Notes: a model not told the origin generated them from the sequence alone. DNA of 64,000 nt from Siderastrea siderea (GCA_964030785.1 OZ034968.1:60040899-60104898), one strand, 5' to 3'; shown: positions 1 through 12,380, counted from the first letter of the stretch. Translations and numbers: made by a program.

Positions 1-877
1 TGTCGAAGTTTAGTAAGCCATTTTTGCCAATGGTGTCTTGCGTGACATAGACTCCTATTCCCAGTCGGAAGACTTGTTGTCTTATTATGGTCGCTTAATT
101 TATCAATAATTCTACCCAAATGAAGGGAAATCTGACTACATTTCTACATACAATGGCCTGTTCTTTCTCGTGTTGCTACATCAACATCTATTCTTACGCT
201 CCTTGACCTGAGAAACCACCTCATTTGACGCCTACCTCGTTATTTAAAACGCTTTCCGTCGAACGCTTTGGCGGTTCATAAAATGTGCAACGTACAGTCT
301 TTTTGTTCATCCCAAGATACGAAGAGGACACAGTAGAGATTTCTAAGGAAGGTACCGAGATCCAGTCGCTATATTTCTGGAGAACAACCGATGAATTAAA
401 TGTTTCACGACTTATGTTACAAAATATAAACAGGCCAGTAAAAATCACATTTCCGGATTGCGGACAACGGACTTCGGATTATGGAATACAAACTTGGAAC
501 ATGGGACTGAGTGTTTAGCGGACTAGCGTAAATATTACTCCGTTACAATCGATTTCACTCAACGTTTTCAATCTGTGAACTTAGCAACGTCATTCCGCCA
601 GTTTGGAATTGAGTGAGAATGGAAAAAAGCTCTGGTCTTCAAAACTTTTCAGAAAAATCGAATGATTTCGCAGATCAGTGGTCTCGAGCAGTATAAACTT
701 TGTGGTTGTCAGGATGCAAGCGTTATGCTTTTCGAGTCAATTCGTCCGGCAGTATTAGTACGAATCATTTAAGCTAGCGAGAATTTTATATTGTGGAACC
801 GAGTGAGTATATAAAAAGTATATTCTAACTCGAAGTCCATATTGAGTGGTCCGCACGGACGCGAAGTCTCCGTCCGC

Positions 878-1640
878 CTCGAGGAATGCAGTAAGCTGAT
901 GCAAAAAGCACAGACGCAAAACGTATCCCATATGACCGAAACTGCACAAGCGAAAACAGCCCGTGATTTCTTGCGAGCTGGTAGGGCGAAACGGACAAAC
1001 TGGCAAACTGCAAACTAGGGAATAAGCTTGAAAATTAGGGAGGTTCGCGCACAAGCAAAGAGCCTTATTCGCTTGTCAGGCAACGACATTACACGACAAC
1101 ATCTCAAAGAAAAAACGAAAGCTTTGATGAACTCTGGCCTAAATCATTGCCGCATGTAGATAAATTATTAGTATCATTTGGATATTGCGTCGCATCTGCG
1201 TCTGTTAAGACATACTCCTTCCCACCCCTTTCAGGGCCACTCCCTTGTAGAGCTTAAAAGGAACGAGTCGCTAAATAAGTGATTCAGCCGTCATGACCTC
1301 TGTCTTCATTGGGGTTCCTTTTACTGGAGCTGGTTTCACTTAGTCAACCAAAGTTATTTCCTTTCTACTACGTACGGGGCTTAGAGTGTCGCAGGCTAGA
1401 ACAGCTCAGGTGGTTTCCGCTCCTCCCTATGCGAGCTTCAGTCTACCCCACCCTTCCTAAACTTAGTACAGTTTGCGCGTCTAAAATGTGACTTTAGACC
1501 TTTTGTCGTACTACAACTTGAAGTGCTGTAATGTTCGTTCGTGCGATCAACACGAACACTTTAGAACATACATTCTGAAGGATGAGGGAGGGTGAAAAAA
1601 GGACAAAATTTAAACTATAAATTAATTTTGAATCCTGACC
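878..1640 (+). repeat. Internal direct repeat, copy 1
   Basis: This segment aligns along its length with 2592-3555. Shared blocks include the start near GAGGAATGCAG, a middle block around 1155-1200, and the end AAATTAATTTTG followed by TCCTGACC. Short open frames on both strands here are not convincing genes. Confidence 0.75.
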
Positions 1641-1940
1641 ACAAGACCACGGCAAAGTTGGACATGGGAGAAAGGCTGACCAAGATCAAGTTCAAGCAAA
1701 TAGCATACATAATGCACGAAATGAAAGAAACGAAAGGCTGTCTGAAAGAGAGGAATGGCTCATGAAAACCCAGATTACCAGCTTCTTTTCACGTTGAGCT
1801 TCACGACAGAAGTCCCGCGGCCAGGATGCTAGCACTGCATCAACGGATGCGACAGCGCGGCCAGAAGAAGATGAAAATCAAGATAGTGAGGCCGTCAATT
1901 CTGGTATGAGACTGCTGCGCTTTGGTGGACGATATAAATG

Positions 1941-2141
1941 AAGAAATCGGGCTCACAAATCCCATAGTTTTGACGCCTATGATTTTTGTGACTATTATAA
2001 GAACGGAAAAAGAGGCATATTCAGTGTCGCCATGCTAAAAACAATACTTCACCATTTTGAGGTTCTTTTTCGAGCAAAAGATCGAAATGCGGACCTGATT
2101 CGTTTGGTGAAAGACGTTATTCACGAGTGTCGGTGTTGTAA
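1941..2141 (+). pseudogene. Decayed coding fragment of unknown protein inside the TIR element
   Basis: An open stretch ends in a stop at 2139-2141, directly followed by an AATAAA-like signal. It reads as a plausible protein tail with FDAYDFCDYYKNGKRG and later RLVKDVIHECRCCK. The matching N-terminal sequence lies in other frames upstream (1715-1905, acidic and Ser/Thr-rich), so frameshifts or short introns must be assumed. I do not recognise the family. It may be a remnant of the transposon's own protein. Confidence 0.3.
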
Positions 2142-2591
2142 ATAAAATGATGCTTAATTATGATCTTGGGACGTAGAAGGGGGAGGAGGCCTGCAGGCTA
2201 TCAATTTCTTCAAAAAGATTTTTTGTCAGCACCTGCTGTTTTCAGAAGCTTTACGCATGTATCCGTTAGCCACATTATGGCAAAGTTTGATATAAAATGC
2301 ATGTTTTTCATCTTTTTTCGGTGAGAAAATATAAGATATCGACAAACAGCATATCTCCTACTTTACGCGTCTAGCATGAAAAATTTTCAATTTCGACCGT
2401 TTTTATATGATAATATCTACTTTCTACCTCATCTCGTAGAGCACATTAAGGCTATCTTCAAAAGGCGAAATTTTTTTGGAATATTGTAACAAAACGAAAT
2501 CCAAGAGTCCATCAACCCGATCCCTTGTATCACATTGGGGGAGTGAGATTGCTTGTACGTATGAGGATTAACGCCAACAGAAAAAAATAAC

Positions 2592-3555
2592 CTAGAGGAA
2601 TGCAGGAAGCTGAGGCAAAAAGCACAGACCCAAAACATATCCCATATTATAGAAACAACACAAGCGAAAACAGCTTGCTATTTCTTGCTGGTTGGGCGAA
2701 ACGGACGGGCACAAATGGAATGAGCTTGAAAATTACAAGTAAGGATAAGGGAGGCTCGCGCACAAGCAAAGAGCCTCTTTCGCGTGTCAGGCAGGCATCG
2801 ATATTTCACAAGAAAGTCTCGAAGAAAAAAAAAAGAAAAAGGTTTGGTGAATACTGACCTTAATCATTGACGCACGTGGATAAATTATTAACGTCATTTG
2901 GATATTGCATCGCATCTGCGCCTACCAGGACATAACTTTACTCCGCTCCCCCACCCCCTTCCCCTTTCATGGCCACTCCCTTATTGACTTTGAAAGGGGA
3001 AAGCCGCTGGATGAGGAATTTAGCCGTTATGGCCTCTGTCTTCTACAGGGTTTCTCTATTTAGAGCTGATTTCAGTTAGTCAAGCAAAGTTATTTCCTTT
3101 CTACTACGAACGGGGCTTAGAGTTTCGCAGGGTAGACCAGCAGAGATGGTTTCCGGGACCTAAAAATCGTAAAAAATTGTAAATTGATGATTATAGTGGT
3201 CAACGCGCTTAGCTATCCTTGGTACTGCCTTACGACAGACCAGCTATTTCACTGGCGTGCCACTCAAACAAATGAAACAAATATTGTAAATGAAACATAA
3301 CATGTTTTAAGAATCCAACTGGCGGGAGGCAAACCCTGCTCCAGCTTCAATCAGTACACCACCCTTCCTAAAATAAGTACAGTTTGCGCGTCTAAAGATG
3401 TGTCTTAAGACCTTTTGTTGTACTAGAACTTGAACTCTTGTAACCTTTGTTCGTGCAATCAGAATAAACCATTTAGAAAATACATTTTTAGGGTGGGGGA
3501 GGGTGAAAAAGGACAAAATTTAAAATATAAATTAATTTTGTATCCTGACCGCGAG
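2592..3555 (+). repeat. Internal direct repeat, copy 2
   Basis: This is the diverged second copy of 878-1640, about 200 bp longer because of extra sequence around 3150-3310. A short open frame at 2600-2857 falls in it but is not conserved in copy 1, so it is not called a gene. A TA microsatellite lies just downstream at 3598-3611. Confidence 0.75.
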
Positions 3556-4151
3556 AAATGACAACCCTCTGTGACAACCCTCTCCGTAGACAGTGATTAT
3601 ATATATATATCCTAAAGCTCTTGCCGTATTAGCTGCTCGCTGTCATTGTTATTTTTAAGTTAAAAATAAAATGTTGTTGACGAACATTTGTATATCGCGT
3701 TACTGATCACAGTGTAACGCAACTCCCAGGTTGAGGTTGGAATCGTTTTCCTTTCTCGTTTGCTTCCCCTTAAGACTCACGGCGACTGGAACAGGTGAAT
3801 TTAAAGTATAGCTGAAAGCACTATAGAGATTATAGCTTCCTCGTGTTATCTCATGACCAAGAGAAAAAGACGTTTTCATCACCGCTATAATGAAACCGCC
3901 GAATCTTTTGCCGGAGGGGAGAGTTATTTATCGAACAAGGTGAGTGGCAAATAAAGTAACTGCAGTATCTATTCGAGATTTTGGACCTCCAGAATAGGTT
4001 TCATAGCAAAAACAGGGAAAGTGCTTTGTATAATTTTTTGAGCCACCATCCACATCACTTTAATTAGGCGGATATACACATAACAACACTTGAATGGAAA
4101 TCCATGTCACGCAAGACACCATTGGCGAAAATGGCCTACTAAACTTCGACA

Positions 4152-5059
4152 CAATTTCTCAGAATCGCATTCTGCCGCAAGTTTTATTGTATAATTCTCG
4201 GAAATAGTGCTTAGGTCTATGCCTAGAACGGGTTTTTACGTCTGGCCTAAGTGCCTCAATTGAGAATTTTGGCATGTTTCAAAAGCACTATTTCGTCCAC
4301 TTCGAGTGACTTATTAGATTAGTTCATTTATCATTTTCAGTTTCACACGATTTCGATCGGGAAAATGTCCAAATGACACAGGAGCGGTAAAAAGAAGTAA
4401 TAAGCTATCAAATGGGTGTAAATTTGAAGGTTGTGATGGTGCGAAGTCTTTTTAAACGATAATTGAAAAACCCCGTACTACGGCGCCCAAAATAGCCAAA
4501 TTTTAGTCACTTACGGTATACTGACAATCAAATCGTCAAACCGGAGCAAAATAAACTTTTGGATCATTTCAATTGCATTTTAGTAGTAGGGATAGATAGT
4601 AGTAGTTGTGGTAGAAATTTGAAGGAAATCTATTTTTGAGTCCGAGATCGAGTGGAACACTCTTAGGGAGACAGCCTCTTAAAATCCTGGTTTGCAATAT
4701 TTGTTCATGTATATTGCACCTTTGTCGTGAAGTGGTTCAACATACTGCGCCTGCTTGTGCTTCGATCTGCTTGCGCCGTTGGCTTGTGCCTGTGATGGGC
4801 TAGCGTAGTACGTGTAAGCTTTTATTTTTGTTATTAAATGGTAAAAAAAACTCATAGTTCGCTCTTTGATTGGATCTAAGGCCTGGTGCGACAAGGGATT
4901 CACTGTTCAAAATTTCCGACGAGGATTCCTCTCCTCTCCTGATGTAACTGGAAATTGGCTAAACTGATAAAGATAAAACGTTAGGGTAATGGTTTTTAAC
5001 AGATCTAACGACTGCAGCTAGGCTTAAATTGTCCCACACATCGCTGAAAATACAGGTAA
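4152..5059. other. Intergenic, nothing recognised
   Basis: AT-rich sequence with only short chance frames on both strands and no repeats or motifs that I could identify. Confidence 0.5.
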
Positions 5060-5640
5060 AACGAAAACTGTATCTGCTTTTGGTCTATTGGAAAAGTTAA
5101 TCTTCAATAGTCTTGCCGCTTGGCAAGAATCATGCAAACTAAGCATCAAGTTAAAAAGAAACAAATAACCTGTTCTATGACTTCCTGTGGAATGGCAAAG
5201 GTGATAAAATCAAGAGAAACATCATGATACAAAACTACTTAGAGGTGGGGTCTTAAACTGACTAATATGGATGGATTAAAACATACCCTGAGGTGGACAA
5301 CAAAGGAAAATGGAGATTGTTTTTGTCCTGCAGCTTAGAAAGCAGGGAGGAGAAATTCTCCTTAGAGTAGAAATTTTCCTAAGAGGCAACGATTAAGACA
5401 TGCAAATCCTGGCGCAAGACTAGACACATTCAGGAGCGAAGCTTAAAGGTTATAGCTAGAACTGAAATATACAGACGAAATACGAAAACAAGATTCTGGC
5501 AATCTACAGATTTGCCGTCCGGAATATCACAAACATTATCTGAAGTTGATTTCACTGGAGGAAGCACCCTATGCGAAAACAAATAATTAAATTGCAACTA
5601 TTTGAGGTCAAGGTTTGACAAATATGAAACATTCTCTAAC
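5060..5640 (+). pseudogene. Decayed LINE reverse transcriptase C-terminal fragment
   Basis: The translation gives FYDFLWNGKGDKIKR, followed after one frameshift by GLKLTNMDGLKHTLRW. Both match the region after the RT catalytic core of many animal non-LTR retrotransposons (the 'FLWNGK...KI' and 'GGLKM.D' blocks). Several stops and frameshifts follow. Two reverse-orientation relatives lie at 6800-7200 and 9440-9850. Family assignment is from pattern memory only. Confidence 0.55.
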
Positions 5641-5724
5641 TGATTCTCAAATTTGACTACAAAGAATGTCCATGGTAAAGAAAACCAGGCTTCTGTCCAC
5701 TGGTGTAACCATACCTTACAGAGG

Positions 5725-6228
5725 AGAGAGACAAGGGGTGTGAACTAGATTCCACACCATACCTTTTCACTACTGGTGCCTAGCCCTCTTCCTTGATGGC
5801 CGGTTAAACCACTTTCTCTTTTTTTTTTTGTTTTCGCCACTTTAACTTGTACTTTTTCCTATATCTGCCATTTCCTACCATCTACTAAAGATTATTGGCC
5901 TCAGCTTCCCTCCCAGATACCTTGCCCTTTGGTCCCGAGTTCTTCCACCCATGTTTTCATCCACCACACAGCATACAGAGAGACAAGGGATGTGAACTAG
6001 ATTCCACACCATACCTTTTCACTACTGGTGCCTAGCCCTCTTCCTTGATGGCCGGTTAAACCACTTTCTCTCTTTTTTTTGTTTTCGCCACTTTAACTTG
6101 TACTTTTTCCTATATCTGCCATTTCCCACCATCTACTAAAGATTATTGGCCTCAGCTTCCCTCCCAGATACCTTGCCCTTTGGTCCTGAGTTCTTCCACC
6201 CATGTTTTCATCCACCACACAGCATACA
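5725..6228 (+). repeat. Perfect-period tandem duplication, 2 x 252 bp
   Basis: 5725-5976 and 5977-6228 are nearly identical head-to-tail copies, each starting AGAGAGACAAGG and ending near CACACAGCATAC. The few differences suggest a recent duplication. No coding potential is seen. Confidence 0.9.
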
Positions 6229-6610
6229 ATTCCTCTAAGTAAAGTTTTTAATTAACCCTTTCACTCCTAAGAGTGCCACCCCCGGGTCATTTACATTCTA
6301 TATACTGGTTTTACAAACTTTTAAGTTTCATTTAGAACATTTTTCTCTACGGGTGGACGCACACGAGGGGGATAGTCATGGTATGGACTCCTCTGTGGAC
6401 TTGTTGTAGTGACTAATCCATGCTGCAAGTCGCACACACGCCACAATGGATACACACAGATACAAGTACCTTGTAGTGTTTACAGAAGGAAAGAGAATTG
6501 GACACAGGAACAGTCCAGATTTGGTTTTTGATTGGGTGTTTTGTTTGATCACAGGGAGACCCAACATCCCCGGAGACCCAGGGGCAGATAGTGACTGTCG
6601 GGCGAGGGAC

Positions 6611-6765
6611 AAGCCTGAATTTCAGCCGTCTCCTCTGGTCAATCACTCTTCGGAGTTAGCGACCAGAGGAGGCGGCTGAAATTCAGGCTAAGGGAAAGTC
6701 GGAAAAGGCGAAATAAAAAAAGGGTGAAGAAAAGTCAAGATTTGCCCTTGACTTTTCTTATTGGG
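6611..6765. repeat. Two adjacent hairpins
   Basis: A near-perfect inverted repeat spans about 6611-6689, with about 28-bp arms containing CCTCTGGTC and GACCAGAGG around a 20-base loop. A second smaller hairpin lies near 6733-6762 (GAAAAGTCAAG and CTTGACTTTTC around ATTTGCCC). Both look like small foldback insertions. Confidence 0.7.
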
Positions 6766-6799
6766 TGATTGCGTAGCGTTGTTCTACCAGCACACATTT

Positions 6800-7200
6800 A
6801 GGGCGTACAGTCTTTTGACGGCAAATCTGTATATACAGAATCCTGTGTTCGTATTTCGTCTGTATACTTCAGCTCTAACTGAATTCTAGGGTTCGTTCAT
6901 GAATGTACCCAGTCTTGTGCAAGGTTTTGCATATCTTAATCGCTTAAGTTACCTCTTAGGAAAATCTTTTTAATGTCCACGTCAGGGTGATTTTAGGCAA
7001 ACACATATAAATAATTTTAATTTTAAATTATTATTATTTAATACCCCACCTGAGTAGTCTTGCATCATAATGTTTCTCTTGATTTTGTCACCTTAGCCAT
7101 TCGACAGGAAGACGTCTGTCTCTTTTATTAGCCTGATGCTAAGTTTGCAGGGTGAAAGATGTTGGACTTTCTCCGTTGTAAAGATTACAACTTTTCCAAT
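6800..7200 (-). pseudogene. LINE fragment, reverse copy
   Basis: The reverse complement matches the decayed LINE at 5100-5560, for example the TACAGACGAAATACGAA block and the following CTTTAGGAAAA and GTCAAAATCAAGAGAAAC blocks. There are many stops and no usable frame. Confidence 0.5.
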
Positions 7201-7448
7201 AAGACTACACGGACGTGTTAACCACTCTAAGCTTGCACATTTTTTCTTTTAGTTTATATCTCCGAAATGTATGTGAGAATTGAAAGCTGGCTACAGTCGT
7301 TGAGTCCGTTGAGAACAATGACCCTAGCGTTTTAATTAACTTTGTCTTTTAGCCAATTTCCGGTTAATTCAGGAGAGGAGAAGCGAGGAAAAGAGAGGAG
7401 AGAAGAGGAGAGGTATGGAAAAAAGGAGAGGAAAGGAATGCTTTAGTA
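7201..7448. other. Spacer with purine-rich tract
   Basis: No gene is seen. A GGAGAGGAGA-type purine tract lies at about 7372-7435. Confidence 0.4.
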
Positions 7449-7590
7449 TAATAGGTTTGACTTATCGGCGTGTGGACACGCCCAAGAAACTCCTCTGGCA
7501 CCCTGGGCACTTTAGAGCGAAAGCTGAGAAACTATGTAACAAAAGTGCCCTCCGGGTCACCTTAAAAACACAGTTCATCTAACGAGAGAA
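7449..7590 (+). repeat. Dispersed repeat, copy 1
   Basis: This is homologous in direct orientation to 11408-11546. Shared blocks include CTCTGGCACCCTGGGCAC on both sides and ACACAGTTCAT at the end. Function is unknown; it is likely a transposon fragment. Confidence 0.65.
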
Positions 7591-7816
7591 ACACATCGGT
7601 GCTCGATCCCAGGACACACTTGAAACCTACTAAACGTTCCAATACACACACTCATCAGGCTTTATTAGAGGTAAAGCCTCAGACCTCTCACAGCAAACTC
7701 TTCGGAGGCAATTTTCGAACACGAATCAAAGATTTTAAGTTGTGTTTTGTAGAGAGAGGTTATCAACATACCTACTGATAAGGCCCTAAAATAAGCTGTG
7801 AAAATAGACATGTTTT

Positions 7817-7897
7817 CCCAACCTCGTTCCCAGGACTTTTTCCCTTAAATTTTAAATTTGGAATGGAGAGGAGGGAAAAAGCCTGGGAACGAGGTTG
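7817..7897. mobile_element. Small foldback element (MITE-like)
   Basis: The arms read CAACCTCGTTCCCAGG ... CCTGGGAACGAGGTTG. The flanks share ATGTTTT on both sides (left 7810-7816, right after 7896), consistent with an imperfect 7-9 bp target-site duplication as in Mutator-like MITEs. The class is inferred. Confidence 0.55.
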
Positions 7898-9439
7898 ATG
7901 TTTTTAAATATGTTTTTCACGACAGAGGAGAAACAGAAAGAGATCTCGTCTTTAATCACGGAATATCAACCGGCACTTCGTAATCTTAAAAATTGTTAAA
8001 ATGGGCAAATCCCAGCTCCCATTTTGCCCCCCTCAGGACCCTCTAGAGAGCCCCCGGCTATCTTGAACATGCAATGGACGACAAAAATTGTTTGGGATAA
8101 CGGCTGTTCGAAGTAGCCGAATAGTAAATAAGTGAAATCCTAAACCAAGGCAAACGAGTCCTGAGTTCGCGATAGCGGGTTCAAGAAAGAATTAATTGTT
8201 TTAAAGCAAAGCTTTAAGGAAAGCTCAAACACCCCCATTGGACGCGTAATTCTAGGTTTGCAACACAATAAAATAGAATGAGAATGTAACAAAATAGCAC
8301 GGACGATTGTTGAATTACAGGGGCATTGCGATTTTCTATTTAACAATTAGCTCATGAGCTCGAGATTTCTATCGCGTGATAGTTGATGAGGCCGATAGAA
8401 ATCGAGAGCGAATATGGAACATTATTTTGCCAACCACACTTATTCTGAGGCAGCTTGATTGAGGTCGGTACTGTCAAGTGCATCGACGTTTTCAAGCTCC
8501 CAGCTATAATTTAATACCTCTACTCCTCTCTTCCATCCTCTTGCTATGGTGGAGCATTATTCCAAAAGTCGTTGAGATGAACAAGGAAACGTTGCGTTGA
8601 GCGTGGTTTGCGGGTTCCTTTCCGGTGTCTTTCAGGTGTATTTTCTTCCCCCAGAATCCCCCGAGACGATTTCTCTTCCGCTGGTTTAATAGTTTGCAGG
8701 CGCAGGAATTGCCTAATATCATGGATGCCTGTCATATTTTCTTGTAAAAAATCGTGTATACTGGAAGAGTGTTCTCTTTGGATGATTTCCGTGATCTAAG
8801 GCTTAAGCATTTTCTTTTGTTGTCTGAGCGTCAAGTCGCACAAACCTAGTCGTTTTAGTTACTTTTGAATTAACTTGAGTGGTTTTCATATCAAACCGTC
8901 GGTGCCCCTCTGAGTGGAACATTTGCTGAGATACTTAGATTTTAGCCGCGGGAGAAGAAACTTTCTGCCTTTCAAATTAAACACAATAGGTTTTAAGGAG
9001 AGATTAGGTATCAATAAAGGCTCAAAACAAGGAAAAAAGTATAATCGGAAGGTTAAAATAGCGACTTCGCTTGACAACGCTGAGAGGTCAGTCAAGGTCA
9101 CAAATACTATTCTTGGACATCACCAACTAAACAATGTGAATGTAGAGGATTCTAAACTGTTTAAAACTTAAATTTGGACAAATTGAAAAGTTGTTCACGC
9201 CAATCCGTCTTAAGTCAATGAAATTCTGCCGGTTTTTTTTTTCCCTACGATACGTGGTTAGTTGCGTGGAAGATATTGAACTTTTATTTCCGCTGTTTTA
9301 AGATTTGAAAATGAGGATTTTTATGTTTGGACGCCTTCTATTTTCGCATATTTGCTTTTTAGGGCCTTTAGTTTTGGCTTTGAAGTCGTCAGGCTAGTGT
9401 TCTTTGGCGTCCAGACCTTCGCAGACTGAAGAGAGGATC
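7898..9439. other. Intergenic, no supported gene
   Basis: Short open frames occur on both strands (for example 85 codons at 8914-9171). None shows recognisable domains or splice structure. Nothing else was identified. Confidence 0.45.
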
Positions 9440-9850
9440 CGGAAATCAGTCAGTTCTGACCAAATTTCTAAGTTTTGGTTGATGAATGTATCTAAGGCTA
9501 TGGCAGGTTTTGCATGTCTTCAGCATTTAAGTTGCCTCTTAGGAAAACTTTTCTTCCCAGCTTTCTAAACCGCGGGTCAATAAACAATTTCCGTTTTCCT
9601 TTGTCGTTCACGTCAGGGTATTTTTTTTAAAAAGATAAGTATTTTGAATACCCCCATGTAAGTAGTCTTATATCAACGTTTCTCTTAATGTTGTCAGCTT
9701 TGCTATTCCATCGAAAGTCATCGTTAGAACAGGTTATTTATTTCTTTAACATCTTGTTACTTGGTTTGAAGGGTTGAAGTAAGGTGGACATATTGTTAAG
9801 CCCCAAGGCTTTTGAAGGCTATAACTTTTCCAGAAAGACTAAGCCGACAG
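9440..9850 (-). pseudogene. LINE fragment, reverse copy 2
   Basis: It matches the fragment at 6880-7200 in the same orientation, with shared blocks such as TGCCTCTTAGGAAAA, CACGTCAGGGT and GTTTCTCTTAATGTTGTC. Decayed, with no open frame. Confidence 0.45.
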
Positions 9851-10190
9851 GTCCACCAGCAGGGAGGGTAGGGTAATTGAGGAGATTCTTGTCGGAAATT
9901 TTAAACAGAGAATCCCTTTAAGATGCCGGGCCTTAGAGTTGAAAAACAGAGCCGATCATGAGTTTTGTACCTTTGAATAAAATCGTTTAGGTTGTTTTGC
10001 AAATCCAATGCTAGCCTAACATAGGTACAAGCATAAGAAAAGCAGCGCAGTGTCTTAAACCACGGCAGGGAGAATCTGCAATAATATATATCTATATATA
10101 TATATATATATACTTCTCACAAGCTTCCATTCTTGTAGTCTCTCATAACGATCATATAAATTTAATACAAATGAAGACAAACTCTAACTT
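9851..10190. other. Spacer with TA microsatellite
   Basis: No gene is seen. A TATATA tract lies at about 10084-10112, and another at 10411-10429. Confidence 0.5.
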
Positions 10191-10199
10191 TTTTTGTTT

Positions 10200-10245
10200 A
10201 ACACCTATATTTCGAGTACATTCAGTACTCTTCTTCAGGGTGACT
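10200..10245 (-). ncRNA. Hammerhead-ribozyme-like motif (minimal, dimer type)
   Basis: On the minus strand CUGAAGA (10238-10232) is followed by a perfect 6-bp stem GAGUAC/GUACUC around UGAAU. Then come GAA and the self-complementary AUAU with A as the putative cleavage base. CACC before the core can pair with GGUG after it (stem I). Known minimal hammerheads of Penelope-like elements use such a palindromic stem III and act as dimers. An extra A lies between the core and stem II, which weakens the call. No PLE coding sequence is recognisable nearby. Confidence 0.4.
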
Positions 10246-11407
10246 AAAAACCGTTACAAGAATCGTATTACAATATTCAAACTGTACATTTCAAAATTGC
10301 GTTACTAAGGACACGCGTCTTAAACGATTTTTATCGCGCGCGTACACCCGCACGTGACTTCTTGTTTTGTGCGTAAAATCCGTCATTGTCGTTGAGGCCA
10401 TGGGGCGCCAATATATATATATATATATTGACTTCCTTTCTTCTCTCGCGCTTGTTTTTATGCTGTGCTTACAAATGCTTGCGAGGTACCGGCCAGCAAC
10501 AAGGCGTTCAGTTCTTATGGATTCGGCCCTTTCATGATCACAACAATCGATTTGAATCCACTCAGGGGGTGGTGTACCCTGGCCACTGATAAGCAGAGGT
10601 TTGAGGGTCGTAAGTTTGCTTGTAGCCGCGCGCACGATAAACGTCTTTGGCACCCTGAGTAGAGGCGGTAGAACCCTGAGGGACTCCGCGTGGAACCGAG
10701 ACCAATCAGAATGGGAAAACCAACACGGTACAAGTTTTGTTGCCCTTCTGTTTTGAGGGGTATGAAATCAATTTAAAATGCAGACTTGTTCACACTAAGA
10801 AAACCAGCACAAACGACATACCTTTTTCTCGATTAAACGCCAGAGGTGTTTATTTAAAACTGGAACTCTAGGCCCGGCGTTTACTAAACAGGGGGATTTT
10901 TTTTGGGGGGGGGGCACTCTGCAATCCTCTACGGAAATCACTGAACTGAGCGGAGACTCGAAACGAGTCTGACATGAATTCCAAACCCCACCCTGAACTG
11001 CACGCACGATTTCAGTCATCAGGCTTCTTTGAGTTTTCAAAATTTATTCTCAATGAAATGTTGCTGGTTGCATATACTCATGATCAAAAGACATAACGAA
11101 ACTAACTTTGAAATTAAAATTACTCATTGGTACATGTCAGCAGTTGTTTAGCTGAAAATGAAAAGCAACGCTTAAAGACTTATTACGCTGTTATTGCGAC
11201 AAAATCATGGCTGTACAATCAGACTTTGAGCCCCTTAACATTTTTAGATGGTCGCCATATTTGGAAGTTCCTCTAAGCTCCTCACGGCACCGCCGAGGGA
11301 AAAAACGGACGACAGCAGCTTTTGCATATATCTTTATGGCTACCCTGGATCCCAGAGGATTCTCTCGTGTGCTTTCGTGGAGCAGTGGTCGGCTAAAGAC
11401 CGACATG
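10246..11407. other. Intergenic, no supported gene
   Basis: Several overlapping short frames occur on both strands at 10290-10730. On the minus strand a GVPQGS-like hexapeptide, as in LINE reverse transcriptases, can be read near 10690, but the surrounding sequence does not continue the domain. A G-run follows GGGGGATTTT near 10890-10915. Confidence 0.4.
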
Positions 11408-11546
11408 ATAGGCTTGACTTCAGTTAGCGCGTGGACACGTACGAGAGAAACTCTTCTGGCACCCTGGGCACTTTATAGCGAAATTTGAAACAGACTATTT
11501 AACAAAAGCGCCATTCGGTTTCCCACAAAAATAACACAGTTCATTG
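11408..11546 (+). repeat. Dispersed repeat, copy 2
   Basis: Direct-orientation relative of 7449-7590. Confidence 0.65.
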
Positions 11547-11549
11547 AAC

Positions 11550-12380
11550 AAGCCTATAGCCACCACCTGGCTTACACGGCCAAAATTTCTGAATGAAACA
11601 TCTTTCTTGGACGCTTTTTGTACAAACGCAAGCTGCTCTGTTCACAGCAATCTTAAGCAATTTTTTCTTTACAACAAGCAAGCTGAGTAAATACGACTTT
11701 TTGAGCAGATAGGTACCATCTTTGGGAAACAAAATAAACTTTTTTATCAGTCACCAGCAGCAGAGCGTATAAATTGCATGTCATGCAGATGGAGTTATAT
11801 TCACTCAGTCTCCAGCAGTGTGAAAACATTACGGTAATAACACTCCATCAAAGGCAGCCCTCTACTCTCTGTACACAGCGATTTTAGACACTCTCGTGGC
11901 ATCTCTGGCCAAGGGAGAGTGACAATCCTTTCAGAACTCTACCGGCTCAACATTGGTGTATCCCCATCATGATTTGTGACCACAGTGCAGTGGTCGACAC
12001 TGCGCCTTACGAGCGCTCCTTCGCTTCCGACGTTTCGCGAATTTTAGACTGTTCAACCCAAAGCTATCTTAAGAATTTTCTTTCGTCAAGCAAGCTGAAT
12101 AAACAGGACCGTTTTGAGCGAATACCTACGATCTTTGAGGTAAAAAATGACTTGTTTTTCGGTCAGCAGCAAAGCAGTGAATGATTAAATTGTCAGATGG
12201 AGTTTTATTTTCTCGATCTCTATGAAAACATTACATTAATTATTTCCATATAGCACCGCGATTTTAGACATTCTCGAGGTGGATTAAGCCAGGCGAGCGA
12301 GACGAGCCTCTGAAATCTCTTGCTGCTCGACATTGTTGTATAATTCAACATTCGACAATGCTGTGGTCAACACAGAGAAA
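11550..12380 (+). repeat. Diverged tandem duplication, ~0.42-kb unit
   Basis: Sequence from about 11625 to 11990 is repeated at about 12045-12375. Shared blocks are CAAGCAAGCTGA, the following GCAGATGGAGTTTTATT-like block, GAAAACATTAC and GCGATTTTAGAC. Non-coding. Confidence 0.6.

Larger units (their letters stand above)
1..4151. mobile_element. DNA transposon with 48-bp TIRs, probably non-autonomous
   Basis: The first 48 bases of the window recur as a reverse complement at 4104-4151 with two mismatches (outer sequence TGTCGAAGTTTAGTA). This defines terminal inverted repeats of a roughly 4.15-kb element. The left flank lies outside the window, so a target-site duplication cannot be checked and the left end may extend further out. 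Inside are two diverged direct copies of a 0.8-1.0 kb segment (878-1640 and 2592-3555) and short coding-like pieces near 1.7-2.15 kb. No complete transposase frame is visible, so I infer a non-autonomous or decayed copy. The superfamily is not determined. Confidence 0.7.

Noticed and set aside
10510..10735. GVPQGS hexapeptide suggesting a LINE reverse transcriptase
   Set aside because: The motif is isolated; neighbouring RT blocks are absent in the same frame.
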